This document shows, piece after piece, positions 16,701 to 22,428 of a stretch of 27,761 nucleotides of DNA (positions are counted from its first letter, which is position 1; each line of letters begins with the position of its first letter). Below the pieces are notes generated by a model. The model saw nothing but the letters and a program-made list of their open reading frames with translations, was not told the origin of the DNA and did not search any database. The translations under genes and the position numbers were made by a program. The stretch is from a virus: the IMG/VR virus record IMGVR_UViG_3300009158_000166, positions 1 to 27,761 of that record; one strand, written 5' to 3'.

Positions 16701-18989
16701 TAAAAAATTATTTGCAAAAGTGAATGTTCCTTCTACTCGTGTATAGCTATTTTTAAAATGTGTTCCGTTTAAGTAAAATAAAATTTTAGAATTAGCATCA
16801 TTAAATAATTCCCAATTTACTGTTGTCAGTGTTACAGAATTTGTTACGTCTGTAATAATCTTACTATCTAATATCGGTTGCAAATACTCGGCATCTGTTG
16901 TAGTCCACGAATTTCCAAAGTCATCCAACGGGTTAAATCTATAAAATCCAGTGTTTAGATTAATTGGAATTGTTTGTTGGTTTAACGAATAAGTGAATGA
17001 ATCAGAATCAAGATTAAACTTAAATTGTATATCACCAACATTGTCTATGTTTAGATAATCTAAACTAAAACCCAATTCTCTGTCAGCAACGCTATTGCCA
17101 ATTTTATATTCTAAAATGGGTGTTCCAATAAATGTACTAACTGGGTAGGAATCTGAATTGCCAAAACTAACTCCGTTAACATCAAATATATCAAACAGTG
17201 GGCTTTGATTTACTTTAGTTTTATCTTGGCTTCTTACCCAGTTTGTTCCGTTGAAATAATACATTAGCCCTTTATTAGCATTGCCGGATCGTATCAGTAC
17301 ACATTCGTCTAGTAAAGGTTCAGAATCGTCTACAGATTTTAATGCTATTTGTTTACGATTGTTGTGAGTAATAAAACTAACTTGGTATATTTTATTATTT
17401 GCCAATGTATCAGTATCTGCAATTACTAATATTCTTGCACCGTTATATAAAAACTCTCCGTCAATGCTGTAACCTTCACTACCTTCAATTGTTGAAAACA
17501 CATCTGTAGTAAAGGTATCTATAAAATCTACCGGAGTTTTTGCAACGCTGCCGTGATTGAATAATTGTAGATTAGGTCTAAATTCAATAATTGGTCGTTT
17601 GGCTCTAAAGCTATCCCCTGCTTCAAAATCACTGCCGTTAAGTTTGTGGGCCTGTTCTAATGTGGCTTTGTGAAACCAACGATTATATCTAGACCAAGGA
17701 TTACTATCAATACTTGCTCTGCAAATAGTAATATAATCTTTTTCTCCGGGATAGGCCGTTGCATCATCAAAAGGATCAGTATCAAATCCTGCATTATCAA
17801 AAATAACTTCTGGGACTTGACTTGTAATGATAGGAACTTCTAATGATGAAAATTTAATTAATTCTATAGAGCGTCCAACTTTTTCAATTAGCCAATTATC
17901 TTTAGAATATTTTCTTGGGGTAACATTTCCGCCAAATCTTACAATTAGTCCGTTAGTGAATTCAACCCCATTGCTGCTTGTGTACGTTTCTTTTCCTATA
18001 ATTTCTTTATCAATATCAATACTGGTATTGCTGTCAATGTCTTGAATTAAAAATCTACCAAACCTATCAGGATTAATTGCACTTTGATAATAAAGTATAT
18101 CAGGAGAGTCATATGGAACTTCAAATGTAACTGTGCCATTAGTTGTACCGTTATTTGTGATTCCTGACGAATAATCAAACTTAGATGTCTGTACACTATC
18201 TTCAACTATTTCCCAATCTGTACCTTCTGTGATTGTTCCGTCAACGCTGGCATTAACGTAGGTTTTTGCTCTCCACAACTTGCCGTCATATACTGCTAGC
18301 TGATTTGGAATATAAGGAAGTTCTGGTCTATATTTTAAACTACCGGTGTCATAGGCAGTTCTAATAAAGAAACCTTCTCTAGGACTGTTAACATTAAATT
18401 TATAAGTTTGTCCTCTATACAAAGTAATCGTAGGGTTATTTGTTAGACCGTCGGGATAAAAAATCCAAGTAGAGGTAGTACCTTGTCTTACTCTATAGGT
18501 ACTAACAATGTCATTACCTTGCCCAAGAACCTTAACGCTAGGAGGTCCGTTAGGAACCCAATAATATTCACGAAAGTTTACAAACTTATCCCATTCAACG
18601 GGAGGAGTCCAGCTGTAGTGTTCTTGGCTGGTAATTTTATCATCGCGTTCATTATAGTTGTTAAAAAATTGTAATTGATTTTTAAAATCAATATAATCAT
18701 AAAAATTCTCAACCTGACCTTGCTCGTTGCTGATTACTACTCCAGGCTCAAGCTGATATTTGCTTCTTAAAGTAGTATCATCATCAAGATAAATGTCAGA
18801 AGCGTTATATGTTTTCCCCCAACGACGACCAATATACCCAGTTGTTTTTTGTAAGACGCCAGGTTGAACCAAAGGATCGACCACAGCAGCCATAAATTTA
18901 TCATTGGTTTCTGTTTTAAATACCTGAGGCAATAGGTCAACGGTTCTTCTAATAGGAAGTCCACTTTGAGGAAAAATTTGATCTGCCAT
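4764..18989 (-). CDS. Giant modular virion structural protein (4741 residues)
   Basis: One uninterrupted frame fills half the window. The start is firm: AAGG lies 8 nt before the ATG, and the gene begins 14 nt after gp6 ends. The N-terminus ('LPIRRTVDLLPQVF', 'GYIGRRWGKTY', 'RSKYQLEPGVV', 'FVNFREYYWVPNGPP') and the segments 'NPWSRYNRWFH' (near 433) and 'RPHTCPWEMLGF' (near 1158) resemble, from memory, giant structural proteins of marine T4-like phages. Seven aromatic CBM5/12-like modules occur near residues 222, 1461, 1719, 2206, 2500, 2620 and 2983. Six FG-GAP-like blades span about 2170-2890, with a cupredoxin-like stretch at 2340-2470. Glycine-rich repeats lie near 3283 and 3628, and a conserved 'GGVQIQGTTF...GGWDALPW' block near 3845. 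The last 1000 residues hold repeated 'VYLNG'-type beta domains. No enzyme motif, intein or membrane segment was seen. It occupies the place of T4 genes 7-10. A peripheral baseplate and host-recognition role is inferred. Confidence 0.85.
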   Translation of the reverse strand: MADQIFPQSGLPIRRTVDLLPQVFKTETNDKFMAAVVDPLVQPGVLQKTTGYIGRRWGKTYNASDIYLDDDTTLRSKYQLEPGVVISNEQGQVENFYDYIDFKNQLQFFNNYNERDDKITSQEHYSWTPPVEWDKFVNFREYYWVPNGPPSVKVLGQGNDIVSTYRVRQGTTSTWIFYPDGLTNNPTITLYRGQTYKFNVNSPREGFFIRTAYDTGSLKYRPELPYIPNQLAVYDGKLWRAKTYVNASVDGTITEGTDWEIVEDSVQTSKFDYSSGITNNGTTNGTVTFEVPYDSPDILYYQSAINPDRFGRFLIQDIDSNTSIDIDKEIIGKETYTSSNGVEFTNGLIVRFGGNVTPRKYSKDNWLIEKVGRSIELIKFSSLEVPIITSQVPEVIFDNAGFDTDPFDDATAYPGEKDYITICRASIDSNPWSRYNRWFHKATLEQAHKLNGSDFEAGDSFRAKRPIIEFRPNLQLFNHGSVAKTPVDFIDTFTTDVFSTIEGSEGYSIDGEFLYNGARILVIADTDTLANNKIYQVSFITHNNRKQIALKSVDDSEPLLDECVLIRSGNANKGLMYYFNGTNWVRSQDKTKVNQSPLFDIFDVNGVSFGNSDSYPVSTFIGTPILEYKIGNSVADRELGFSLDYLNIDNVGDIQFKFNLDSDSFTYSLNQQTIPINLNTGFYRFNPLDDFGNSWTTTDAEYLQPILDSKIITDVTNSVTLTTVNWELFNDANSKILFYLNGTHFKNSYTRVEGTFTFANNFLINDVLSVKIFTDLDPDQGYYAIPHGLEKNPLNAELKTFTLGQAIDHLSLALDVDDRFTGIYPGNSNLRNLDGYQNKATRFLKHSGVAPLAIDVLCDKNTNLIKSLRYNSRSYSTFKNEFITRITETMPEDNVADFVDTVISNMGLAKDISNPFSGTDMIGSGAHTDIDYTVEDEGIKVFALSQKFNLTDLSDRAVYVYLNDVQLINGSDYTFDDTFGFVRLSATLSEGDSIKIKEYVSTAFNYIPYTPTKLGLYKKYLPQKFLDDTFQTPRDVIQGHDGSIITAFDDYRDDAILELERRIYNNIKQEYNHTLFDIDAIFGGYYGNALYTKQDLDAIVAPDFLRWVSNTDIDYTNNDLYFDRQNSFTYTYSNMTDPTGLKNLPGYWRGAYLWFYDTSRPHTCPWEMLGFSEKPVWWESEYGPAPYTSGNLILWEDISQGIIRQGPRAGTYDRYARKSILRHIPADGDGKLLSPLDSGMATNFTLVNNNGDYKLGDISPSEFAWRSSSEWPFSVIVALSLLKPFEFITDNFDKSRMTVNKLGQTVFSSTGVFVKLSDMKVPTADGIKVSGLISFISSYIKSKNLDPEQLITRINNLDVRISSRISGFVDQTEQKYLLDSKNPSSTSSSIYVPNENYDIIFNISSPIASLVYSGVLVEKLAEGWKVRGYDNQLSYFNYFEAIASSTDPLTSVGGVSAKFYDWAPDKLYNNGDIVRTQNVYYRALKSHTSTSTFDKALWKTLPKLPVVGGVDAYFRKTFNKLKTKKMYYGTILTTVQSVVDFMLGYEAYLKFIGFNFDRYNSETQTAYNWQTSCKEFLFWTKHNWAVGSLLTLSPSAEEVNVNILSGVPDNLFDSFYDYEIFKSDGTPLLPIFLNIKRDFQKVAVSTVNTNDGIYFLKLNYVLKEHVVLFDDRTVFNDVIYDKTTGYRQERIKSRGFRTVDWDGDYTSPGFLFDNVNIQQWSPYTDYRLGDIVSYKSYNWVGLQNQQGSETFNDAVWSKLDTDPKKGLVANFDYRINQFQDYYESDADGLGSSQRDLSRHVIGYQTREYLQAMAEDNVSQFRIYQGFIREKGTANSVTKVFEKLSRTNSSSVELNEEWAFRVGRLGGTDQAIETEFRIHKNDLKLNPQPILLAPVDIASDILDLYLRVPVNDFTIATAPFNKDINPVKKYTLTPRVAGYVNVFDVDYILPTRDDILTLDNTTFKENTHIWITFDENSWATLRYNVSPLLVVTSVATNKTRVELGFNRNHGLSVGDIFGIRNIENITGFHKITEVPTTSSLAIQVAKGPSDNSFDASTIVNLELFAESRFDSYQLLDPDQIAALTTGAKIWVDNNGSNRWEVIEKQKQYNVTDLAEYGISAPRRNGQAVVYSDSLAQTISSMPSSNMVVAYIERAEGLKPFQTLLKSNNISTSGVFGETLAISPDGKWLAVGSPNADTVTSDYKDIFSTSASYTKGDIVLYQGRLWRAKINLIGDGSTINLATDDWEPATILTANINGTGNGYKKQGAVTMYEWSGQNWVEKFTFISPRPNGNENFGEKIVLGVDSGNYYMAISAPGNNDTPGKVYLYKYAPITEDNSQTITFSVTVGPAQGLDTGYKYYINDQYWPDLTFEVGNTYIFDQTDLSNVYFPNPVEGTVTNKHPISLSADSLNGSLDIGGTLYTTGVTYYLDNRPVTQVQYVSGFDVATTRYVKIVVTESTAGSLNYYSLALPLNMGKRIFKKYPTIAKEWQFDQNQNYRGVYDSTGATRYETGSIVWHDNALWQSLEDQNGDGSTITTDSGQWQKLNPLHTQSSLPSNPATTDNDSTVILAEGLLSSGQLAELVKEGDRFGSSLAMSRDGSVLVIGAPLSDGQYFANYQGTWSGYQEYSEGAVVKYNKNYYQLTDPGTDSSYKSYNETPLAAPWSLISAQATTMSGKVYIYQKNIYGLYNLVQTINAESLPAISDTVADESILTGDLFGFAIDIDYSGTTLVVSSPKADISLQDQGAVYVFNYDTDSTIPKFRLKQKLQSFEDLTNEYFGFSLSISERTERIVVGAKNTSYVVPTLFGGTSFSGTSFSETLGYHGDVYVFELKDQTYLLSEKLQADFGSNEAFGYSLDATASVVVTGSPNYTVSGEKVGRTRIFRKDPTKNSLTIISQETDLVNIDLIKSISLYDDENNIKLADVDVIDTNKFKILGSAEEEIKFKTPYDPATYTNGTDQVVIDSDQAWFEKNVGALWWNLSTVKWASHEQGDIAYRSGMWNQLAAGASIDIYEWVESSVTPTEWKKLADTVDGLANNISGQPAYSNAVYSVKKFTNSTTGLQSGTRYYFWVKNKTVIPQGVPGRKISAANIASSIVNPIGEGIPIIAIIDKDKFLAYNFDSVIKGNSALLNIEYYKAERTPNVIHTEYQLLTEGQASSLPSEALEQKWIDSLVGFNQSGNPVPDPTLRPKQRYGLEFRPIQTIFVNRATALKIVIDRINSILTTKPFGDLIDFEYLNKVDPLPSSSLNLYDVSIDTYPELLEVGIVRVKPATLSANVVDGIIDTIDVIDSGFGYRTVPPVVIVGDGTGAKAEAVLDNQGRISSVTVLQKGRKYTTADVSVRSFSVLVKSDSTFKNYWSVYYWDNVREGFFKSKVQAYNTTNYWNYVDWYATGFNSTTRIVREISNVFQEINYSFELGDVLRVREYANGGWALLQRVATGTGSILSNYELVARQNGTIEIDKDLYNVKVYDYVATYDETVYDNQPTRELRNILNAAKYNIFIDDLDSEWNKLFFTSIKYVFSEQLYVDWAFKTSFLNAIHNVGDLDQRPNYKNDNLSSFQQYLEEVKPFRTTIREYTSRYTDIDHQGAAITDFDVPPKYDKETRQVLPILFNSSELNTYPYKWWNDNHGYEIIDIQLSNQGGDYKTPPKVYITGDGIGATAQAYISNGKVSGIKMLTTGSGYTTASVSLIGGNASSTNIAKASPILGNGKVRSFNLALRFDRITKDGSYSNYQYEQTFTANGFTAIYDLNYPPTRDKTKISVTINSEITLDSDYSLTFYTLESDTYELLRGKLKLASLPVAGDVITISYEKDDSVLDAVDRINKYYSPTAGMLGKEVNQLMTGIDFGGVQIQGTTFDVSGGWDALPWFTDTWDSVESNNDFHYISDGSTTYVTLPDAPALGQRISIYLKRVGDGVVRSIDTLDSVGAPRVVFDPGIPVPETVRIDDPSFVVYPDGSTNWDSTIILNPHAQMPTFIGNGVTKNVEIGQYITVNAGDTLIFRPFESDGTVNITDINIIDTNLSGGSLSAVSGAYVTATGTMAEDISIDGGKFIGPDQVPAPEENIPGQVLESVSIKVFHTVQSGATPLQSRIVNGNGITRNFKIGLSILESSSLMVYIDKIKCDGTDSTLTYIIDYNNNEIVFVDAPLVGSVIEILAIGIGGTALLDYQEFEADGETSNFLTKANYIDTTSILVTVDGVQVDALFIDSTNVTDITGKTLIQFANRPERRQIVKIICLGASADVDSSQQAVVRVNQQVLIFDGSTLSYDLDRFVNLQRASATGSVLVEINGTKLTGPETEFVTYNGTNNIITILKDPLQPTNTATQQNIEVFVNNEQLRYLLDYVYDGNNNTVTISTEVLTVGDEIKVVIDVGSQYTFENNNIVFAGTSFVENDSTTTLQQGDAITVTWFSEYPSMNIISDEYSGGKSRYQLAREPISASYVWVYLNGQRLTQEKDYEVSIPRNFVYLQQPTVLTDTIKIVQFGNYLKRQSLGFEVFKDMLNIHHFKRFSIDKTVILVNDLYYYDQEIVLTDASNLFDPILSRNIPGTIYINGERIDYYVKNENILSQLRRGSFGTAIAEIYPANTPVVDISRVESLPYTEEQERLDFVSDGSSLLIGPLSYVPLLSEKTWTRNTIPVEFDTCDQIEVFVAGRRLRKDAVMVYDQTLNITSPQADVEVEPEFTVDGTNPYIRLTETVPAGTRITIIRKLGKVWYDRGESLASSGVTLLKNLGAIPEFLKQKSTELPE
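4880..6672 (-). repeat. C-terminal series of 'YLNG' beta domains in the giant protein
   Basis: Several divergent units share the plan (V/I)-x-V-x-(L/V/I)-(N/D/A)-G-x-x-(L/V), then a strand-turn-strand, then G-x-x-(I/V)-x-I. Examples are 'LMVYIDKIKCDG' (near residue 4107), 'ILVTVDGVQVD' (4183), 'VLVEINGTKLTG' (4277), 'IEVFVNNEQLR' (4323), 'VWVYLNGQRLTQ' (4434) and 'IEVFVAGRRLRK' (4638). A different module, 'GTIYINGERIDYY' followed by 'LRRGSFGTA', lies between them near 4540. Earlier single units occur near residues 735, 957 and 3756. Such repeats are common in phage structural and receptor-binding proteins. Here they would form a chain of beta sandwiches. Confidence 0.55.
7923..8107 (-). repeat. 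Glycine-rich repeat, copy 2, in the giant protein
   Basis: Residues about 3628-3689 read 'GGDYKTPPKVYITGDGIGA' then 'GKVSGIKMLTTGSGYT'. It shares with copy 1 the plan G-x-Y...PP-x-V-x-I-x-GDG-x-GA-x-A-x-A, then G-(R/K)-(I/V)-S-x-(V/I), then Y-T-T-A-(D/S)-V-S. The two copies are about 350 residues apart. Confidence 0.65.
8975..9140 (-). repeat. Glycine-rich repeat, copy 1, in the giant protein
   Basis: Residues about 3284-3339 read 'GFGYRTVPPVVIVGDGTGA' then 'GRISSVTVLQKGRKYT'. It is clearly homologous to copy 2, though the 'GSGY' of copy 2 is 'GRKY' here. Repeats of this type occur in many phage tail and fibre proteins; their fold is uncertain to me. Confidence 0.65.
9915..10038 (-). repeat. 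CBM5/12-like module, copy 7 (weak)
   Basis: Residues about 2984-3025 of the giant protein, 'HEQGDIAYRSGMWNQLAAG' and a closing 'TEWKKL'. This is the least typical copy, with a long polar stretch before the last tryptophan. It lies after the propeller region. Confidence 0.35.
10998..11129 (-). repeat. CBM5/12-like module, copy 6, inside propeller blade 3
   Basis: Residues about 2621-2664, 'YSEGAVVKYNKNYYQLTD' and a closing 'APWSLI'. It lies between 'VLVIGAPLSDG' and 'GKVYIYQK' of the third blade. Confidence 0.5.
11356..11489 (-). repeat. CBM5/12-like module, copy 5, between blades 2 and 3
   Basis: Residues about 2501-2545, 'YETGSIVWHDNALWQSLED' then 'NGDGSTI' and 'GQWQKL'. It shares the 'GDGSTI' step with copy 4, so these two are probably the closest pair. 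Confidence 0.55.
11580..11965 (-). other. Possible cupredoxin-like beta module in the giant protein
   Basis: Residues about 2343-2470 read 'LTFEVGNTYIFDQTDLSN', then 'HPISLSADS', then 'YTTGVTYYLD' and a final 'YYSLAL'. The order (strand, G-x-x-Y-x-F-D, a His-Pro, a Y-x-x-G-V-T turn) recalls cupredoxin-like modules of marine phage fibres. I do not see a full copper site. A partial parallel ('ITLYRGQTYKFNV') is at residues 185-198. Confidence 0.35.
12249..12372 (-). repeat. CBM5/12-like module, copy 4, inside propeller blade 1
   Basis: Residues about 2207-2247, 'YTKGDIVLYQGRLWRAKIN' then 'GDGSTINLATDDWEPA'. This is the best match to the Y-x-x-G-D-(I/V)-V-x-(Y/F)-x-G-x-x-(W/Y)-x-(A/C)...W plan. 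It lies between 'WLAVGSPNAD' and 'GAVTMYEW' of the first blade. Confidence 0.6.
13723..13832 (-). repeat. CBM5/12-like module, copy 3
   Basis: Residues about 1720-1756, 'WSPYTDYRLGDIVSYKSYNW' through 'TFNDAVWSKL'. All the hallmark aromatics are present. It precedes a helical-looking, polar segment ('RDLSRHVIGYQTREYLQAMA'). Confidence 0.6.
14487..14606 (-). repeat. CBM5/12-like module, copy 2
   Basis: Residues about 1462-1501, 'WAPDKLYNNGDIVRTQNVYY' through 'STFDKALWKTL'. The ending (F-(N/D)-(D/K)-A-(V/L)-W-x-(K/T)-L) matches copy 3 closely. Confidence 0.6.
18204..18320 (-). repeat. CBM5/12-like module, copy 1
   Basis: Residues about 224-262, 'PNQLAVYDGKLWRAKTYV' then 'GTDWEIVED'. The first half matches copy 4 ('LWRAK' in both). 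The usual 'GD' is 'NQ' here. It follows an 'ITLYRGQTYKFNV' strand pair. Confidence 0.5.
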
Positions 18990-18997
18990 TTCTTATA

Positions 18998-19001
18998 CCT
19001 T
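18998..19001 (-). promoter_or_regulatory. Ribosome binding site fixing the start of the giant gene
   Basis: AAGG on the minus strand, 8 nt before the ATG at 18989 and within 3 nt of the gp6 stop codon. It supports the annotated start of the 4741-residue protein. Confidence 0.65.
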
Positions 19002-19003
19002 GA

Positions 19004-22000
19004 TTATGATGATACGATACCTGATGCACTTACACGAATCTCTGATGCTGAGATTGAGGTTACAATAACAATGTCATCTACTGTTGCGCCGCTGACAAAT
19101 ATTTCATCTGTGGCGCTTTGAATTTCAAAAAGACTACCAAAACTCTGTGTTGGTTGCCTTGGAACAATTACTAAGTTACTTAGATCCGGGCTAACTGCAT
19201 TGGTAATATAAGTGATTAATTCGCCTAGATAAAATCTATCTCCGAAGTCCCAATTGGCTACATCGAAGAAATCGTTAATGGCAGAAACAATTCTTACCTT
19301 TAGGTCATTATCATTGATTGTTTTATTAGGATTCTTAACTACTTTAAATTGTGCTTGGAGAGCATATTCTGCTGTTGAACCAAATAGAACTTTGTAATTT
19401 ACAGGATGATAAATGATTTCATCACTGATTGATTTAATTTCACCTAGTGCATTACCAAAACTTATTCTTAAACTATCGCTATTAGGGGCTTCAGGTTTTG
19501 TTACAGCGCCACCGGATAGATATTTTCTAAAACTGTTATCATAAGATTTTGTTAATAGATAAACATCAATGATATTGCTAACGCTAGGATCAATTCTACG
19601 ATCTACATTAGCATTGTGAATATATTGAAAATTTAATCTTGATCTGCCAATGTTAGCATTGTATGTAGATTCTAATATAAATGAATTTGATGCGTAATCT
19701 ACACGTTTAACACGATCTTCCGCACTGTCGTAAAAATATACTAGATCTCTGTCATTAAAATCTGTAACACTAACTGCATTTTCCTGTTGTCTTATTTTTA
19801 TAACTTCTTGACTATTATCAAAATAATTGTAGACAATATTACCAAATGTATCTTTGCTTTCAACAAAGAACAAATATTTTAAATCTTGATCGCTGCCAAC
19901 AATTTGTTCAAACGAATCAGGATTATCAATTACACCGTCATCATCTCTATCAGAAAATGCAATCTGCACTTCTTCTGCACTTTGAAACCCATCTTCATAT
20001 TTGATAGAGTCATCTACTTCAAATATCAAAGATTCTTTGATAGGCACAGTATCTGTAGGTTTAGGATTTATACCTAAAATTCTAATTTGATCTTTAATTA
20101 CTTTTCCAGTTTTACTATCGTAGATCTTCTGTCCGGAATCGTAATAAAATCTATTTTGTTCTAGGCTACCAAAAATATAGTTTAACACTCTTACGCGAAT
20201 TTTGTATTCGTCGGCTTCTTTTGTAAATGACAACAACCAGCTAGTGTCAACGTTGTTGTTAGTTGTGTCACCTGCTTTGCCCAATGCAAATGAATTAACT
20301 ACATCAATGTTAGGAGCTGTGATAATTTTCCAGGTGGATGTTGTTACATCAAATCTTAGACCAAAGTTTTTATTTTCTGCACAAAGATTAACAATTTGTG
20401 TTTCTAATGCATCAGGTAAATTATTAACAAACTTAGGTACAATCCTAGATGCAATTGCTCCTGTTGGAATAATGTCATTGAAAACAATTGGACCTTTGCC
20501 TGTGCTCAATACACCTCGATTAGCATTTGTACCGTCACCAACAACTCTAATAATTTTTGTCCACATGCGATCAGTTTGATCAGGATCTAATGCATTAGTT
20601 GTTACCAATTCTCCACGTTTGAAACTTTTTCCTGCAGGAGGTATAAATTTTATCAACGAACCCGAGGTTACATATTTTAAAGTATTGGTTGTGTACCCGC
20701 CTACTTTTTGCAGTGTCAAATCAATAGCATTTAAAAAGTATCCAGTACTTTCATTTACATCGTTGGTAATCTGTGTCCAAGTTGTATTTGTGTCAGTGAA
20801 TAAGATTTTATCGTATTTTGTAAAATAGTAATTATAAACACCTGTGCTGGTAAACAAAGGTTCTATACTCTTTCTAATAAAATTAACTGAGTCAATTCTA
20901 TTAATTGGTTTAAATGCTAGGCTTTTTTCGCTTTCTTTTTTGTATATTAATCCGTCATCAGCAAAAACATTTACGCTAGAATATTTTCCGCTGGCATCAA
21001 TAATGTCAAAATTACGACTAACACCGCTAGATGTTCTGTTAACAGCTTTAACTTTTAAAATATCTTGACTGCTAGTTAGCGGTGCAAGATTATAATCTTC
21101 CGCAGTGATCATTCTATTTTGTGTATAGTATTGTGCAGGTGCTTTTGTTCTAATGCTTTCAACTGTTTCAGCAGGAACGCTGTTGCTGACTGTATATTTT
21201 AAACTCATGCTTATGCTAAGTGTTTGTCTAGAACCTGATTTACTTACATAAGGAATATTAATATTAATTCCTCTCATTTCATTAGGCAAAATGCTATAAG
21301 ATAAACCATTACTTGTACGATAGTATACACGGAACGGCCCTTGAGGTAAGTTTCCATAAACTCCATCAGCAAAAATTAAATCTATTCTGTCACTGTTTTT
21401 TGTAGATATTGCATAGATGTTTCTAATATTTTTTTCTATAGAATTATAAGCAATGTTGTTTCCTGTAAGAGCTGAAACTTTGGTCCACTGATCTTGTTGC
21501 GCACCGTTAGATGCTAAAGAAAATAACCAAACATCGTCATTGTTAATATTATTAGCATCTACTGCAACTTTTTCATTTGTAGTTGGAACTGCTACTGAAA
21601 AGTCAGCAAGTTCTAAACTACCTTGTTTGAACATAAAATAAAATCCAGTGTTAGGGCTTGATGTTCCTTTACCGTCATTTCTATAAATGAATCCAATTTG
21701 ATTTCCAGGAACAGGTGGTTCTTCGTAAATTTCTTCACTGCCCTTAAATGCTGTGCTTACTAGTTCAAAAGGCATGCTGCGGCCGGCAACATTTTTCTCA
21801 TAGGAAAATATAGGAACATCTCTATTAGCTGTACGGAAACGATATTGGTCTGTAGGAATTCCCTGTATTATAGCGTTACCTTGACTACGACCAAATTCTG
21901 TATTATCTGCCATTGCTGCATTTAGTACAGCAACAAACTGTTCTTTCCAGTTGGCGTTTGTAGGATCATTCCAAATAATTGTTTGACGTGCTAGATTTTT

Positions 22001-22402
22001 TCCGTTAGCATCTAGAAGTGCTTCTGTTGTGCTTACTGTATCAAACTTCAACAGACCTTTGCTGGCAATATTCCTCTTAGCATTATAACTCAACATACGA
22101 GCTATTCTAAGGACGCTTTCTCTACGAGAAGCTAATTCAATAAAGTTTTCACGACTAGCAAGATCAATACGGAAAGCAAGACTCTGACCAAGGAAAGCAA
22201 CCGCGTCAATCAGGGCAAGATATTCACTACTTTCGATATAATCGTTGAAGTCTTCTGGATAATTTTCACGCAGATACGTGATAATAACACGACGGAGATT
22301 TTCAAAATCGTAGCTTTTAAAGTCAGCATTTTTAAAGGTCTGATAGATCCTTGTCCAATCCTGATTGATAATTAAATTTGTTTGTCTTGTAGTAGTTGTC
22401 AT
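19004..22402 (-). CDS. gp6: Baseplate wedge protein gp6, enlarged
   Basis: gp6 forms the ring that links the six baseplate wedges in T4-like tails. The N-terminal 110 residues are characteristic: 'DWTRIYQTFKNADFKSYDF', 'YLALIDAVAFLGQSLAFR', 'ASRENFIELASRRESVLRIA' and 'MLSYNAKRN'. The block 'PAQYYTQNRMITAEDYNLAP' near residue 415 matches the gp6 core, and 'AVSPDLSNLVIVPRQP' lies near the C-terminus. At 1132 residues it is far longer than T4 gp6 (660). The extra length appears to lie mainly between about residues 440 and 900, a beta-rich region that contains the acidic loop 'DRDDDGVIDNPD' near residue 817. The gene follows gp25 by 42 nt, with an AGGGCG ribosome site 5 nt before the ATG, and precedes the giant gene by 14 nt. 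Confidence 0.9.
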   Translation of the reverse strand: MTTTTRQTNLIINQDWTRIYQTFKNADFKSYDFENLRRVIITYLRENYPEDFNDYIESSEYLALIDAVAFLGQSLAFRIDLASRENFIELASRRESVLRIARMLSYNAKRNIASKGLLKFDTVSTTEALLDANGKNLARQTIIWNDPTNANWKEQFVAVLNAAMADNTEFGRSQGNAIIQGIPTDQYRFRTANRDVPIFSYEKNVAGRSMPFELVSTAFKGSEEIYEEPPVPGNQIGFIYRNDGKGTSSPNTGFYFMFKQGSLELADFSVAVPTTNEKVAVDANNINNDDVWLFSLASNGAQQDQWTKVSALTGNNIAYNSIEKNIRNIYAISTKNSDRIDLIFADGVYGNLPQGPFRVYYRTSNGLSYSILPNEMRGININIPYVSKSGSRQTLSISMSLKYTVSNSVPAETVESIRTKAPAQYYTQNRMITAEDYNLAPLTSSQDILKVKAVNRTSSGVSRNFDIIDASGKYSSVNVFADDGLIYKKESEKSLAFKPINRIDSVNFIRKSIEPLFTSTGVYNYYFTKYDKILFTDTNTTWTQITNDVNESTGYFLNAIDLTLQKVGGYTTNTLKYVTSGSLIKFIPPAGKSFKRGELVTTNALDPDQTDRMWTKIIRVVGDGTNANRGVLSTGKGPIVFNDIIPTGAIASRIVPKFVNNLPDALETQIVNLCAENKNFGLRFDVTTSTWKIITAPNIDVVNSFALGKAGDTTNNNVDTSWLLSFTKEADEYKIRVRVLNYIFGSLEQNRFYYDSGQKIYDSKTGKVIKDQIRILGINPKPTDTVPIKESLIFEVDDSIKYEDGFQSAEEVQIAFSDRDDDGVIDNPDSFEQIVGSDQDLKYLFFVESKDTFGNIVYNYFDNSQEVIKIRQQENAVSVTDFNDRDLVYFYDSAEDRVKRVDYASNSFILESTYNANIGRSRLNFQYIHNANVDRRIDPSVSNIIDVYLLTKSYDNSFRKYLSGGAVTKPEAPNSDSLRISFGNALGEIKSISDEIIYHPVNYKVLFGSTAEYALQAQFKVVKNPNKTINDNDLKVRIVSAINDFFDVANWDFGDRFYLGELITYITNAVSPDLSNLVIVPRQPTQSFGSLFEIQSATDEIFVSGATVDDIVIVTSISASEIRVSASGIVSS

Positions 22403-22420
22403 TTTAACGCCCTGATATCA

Positions 22421-22428
22421 TATTTACC
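22421..22428 (-). promoter_or_regulatory. Possible T4-type late promoter upstream of gp6
   Basis: The only junction longer than 15 nt (42 nt between gp25 and gp6) contains GGTAAATA on the minus strand, which keeps the TAAATA core of the T4 late element TATAAATA. The core ends 18 nt before the ATG, leaving room for a short leader with the ribosome site at 22408-22413. A match of 6 of 8 bases in A+T-rich DNA is weak evidence. Confidence 0.3.

Noticed and set aside
4764-18989. Frameshift, intein or assembly fusion explaining the giant frame
   Set aside because: No intein motifs were seen, no internal start has an obviously better ribosome site, and module types recur across the whole length, which argues for one true protein.
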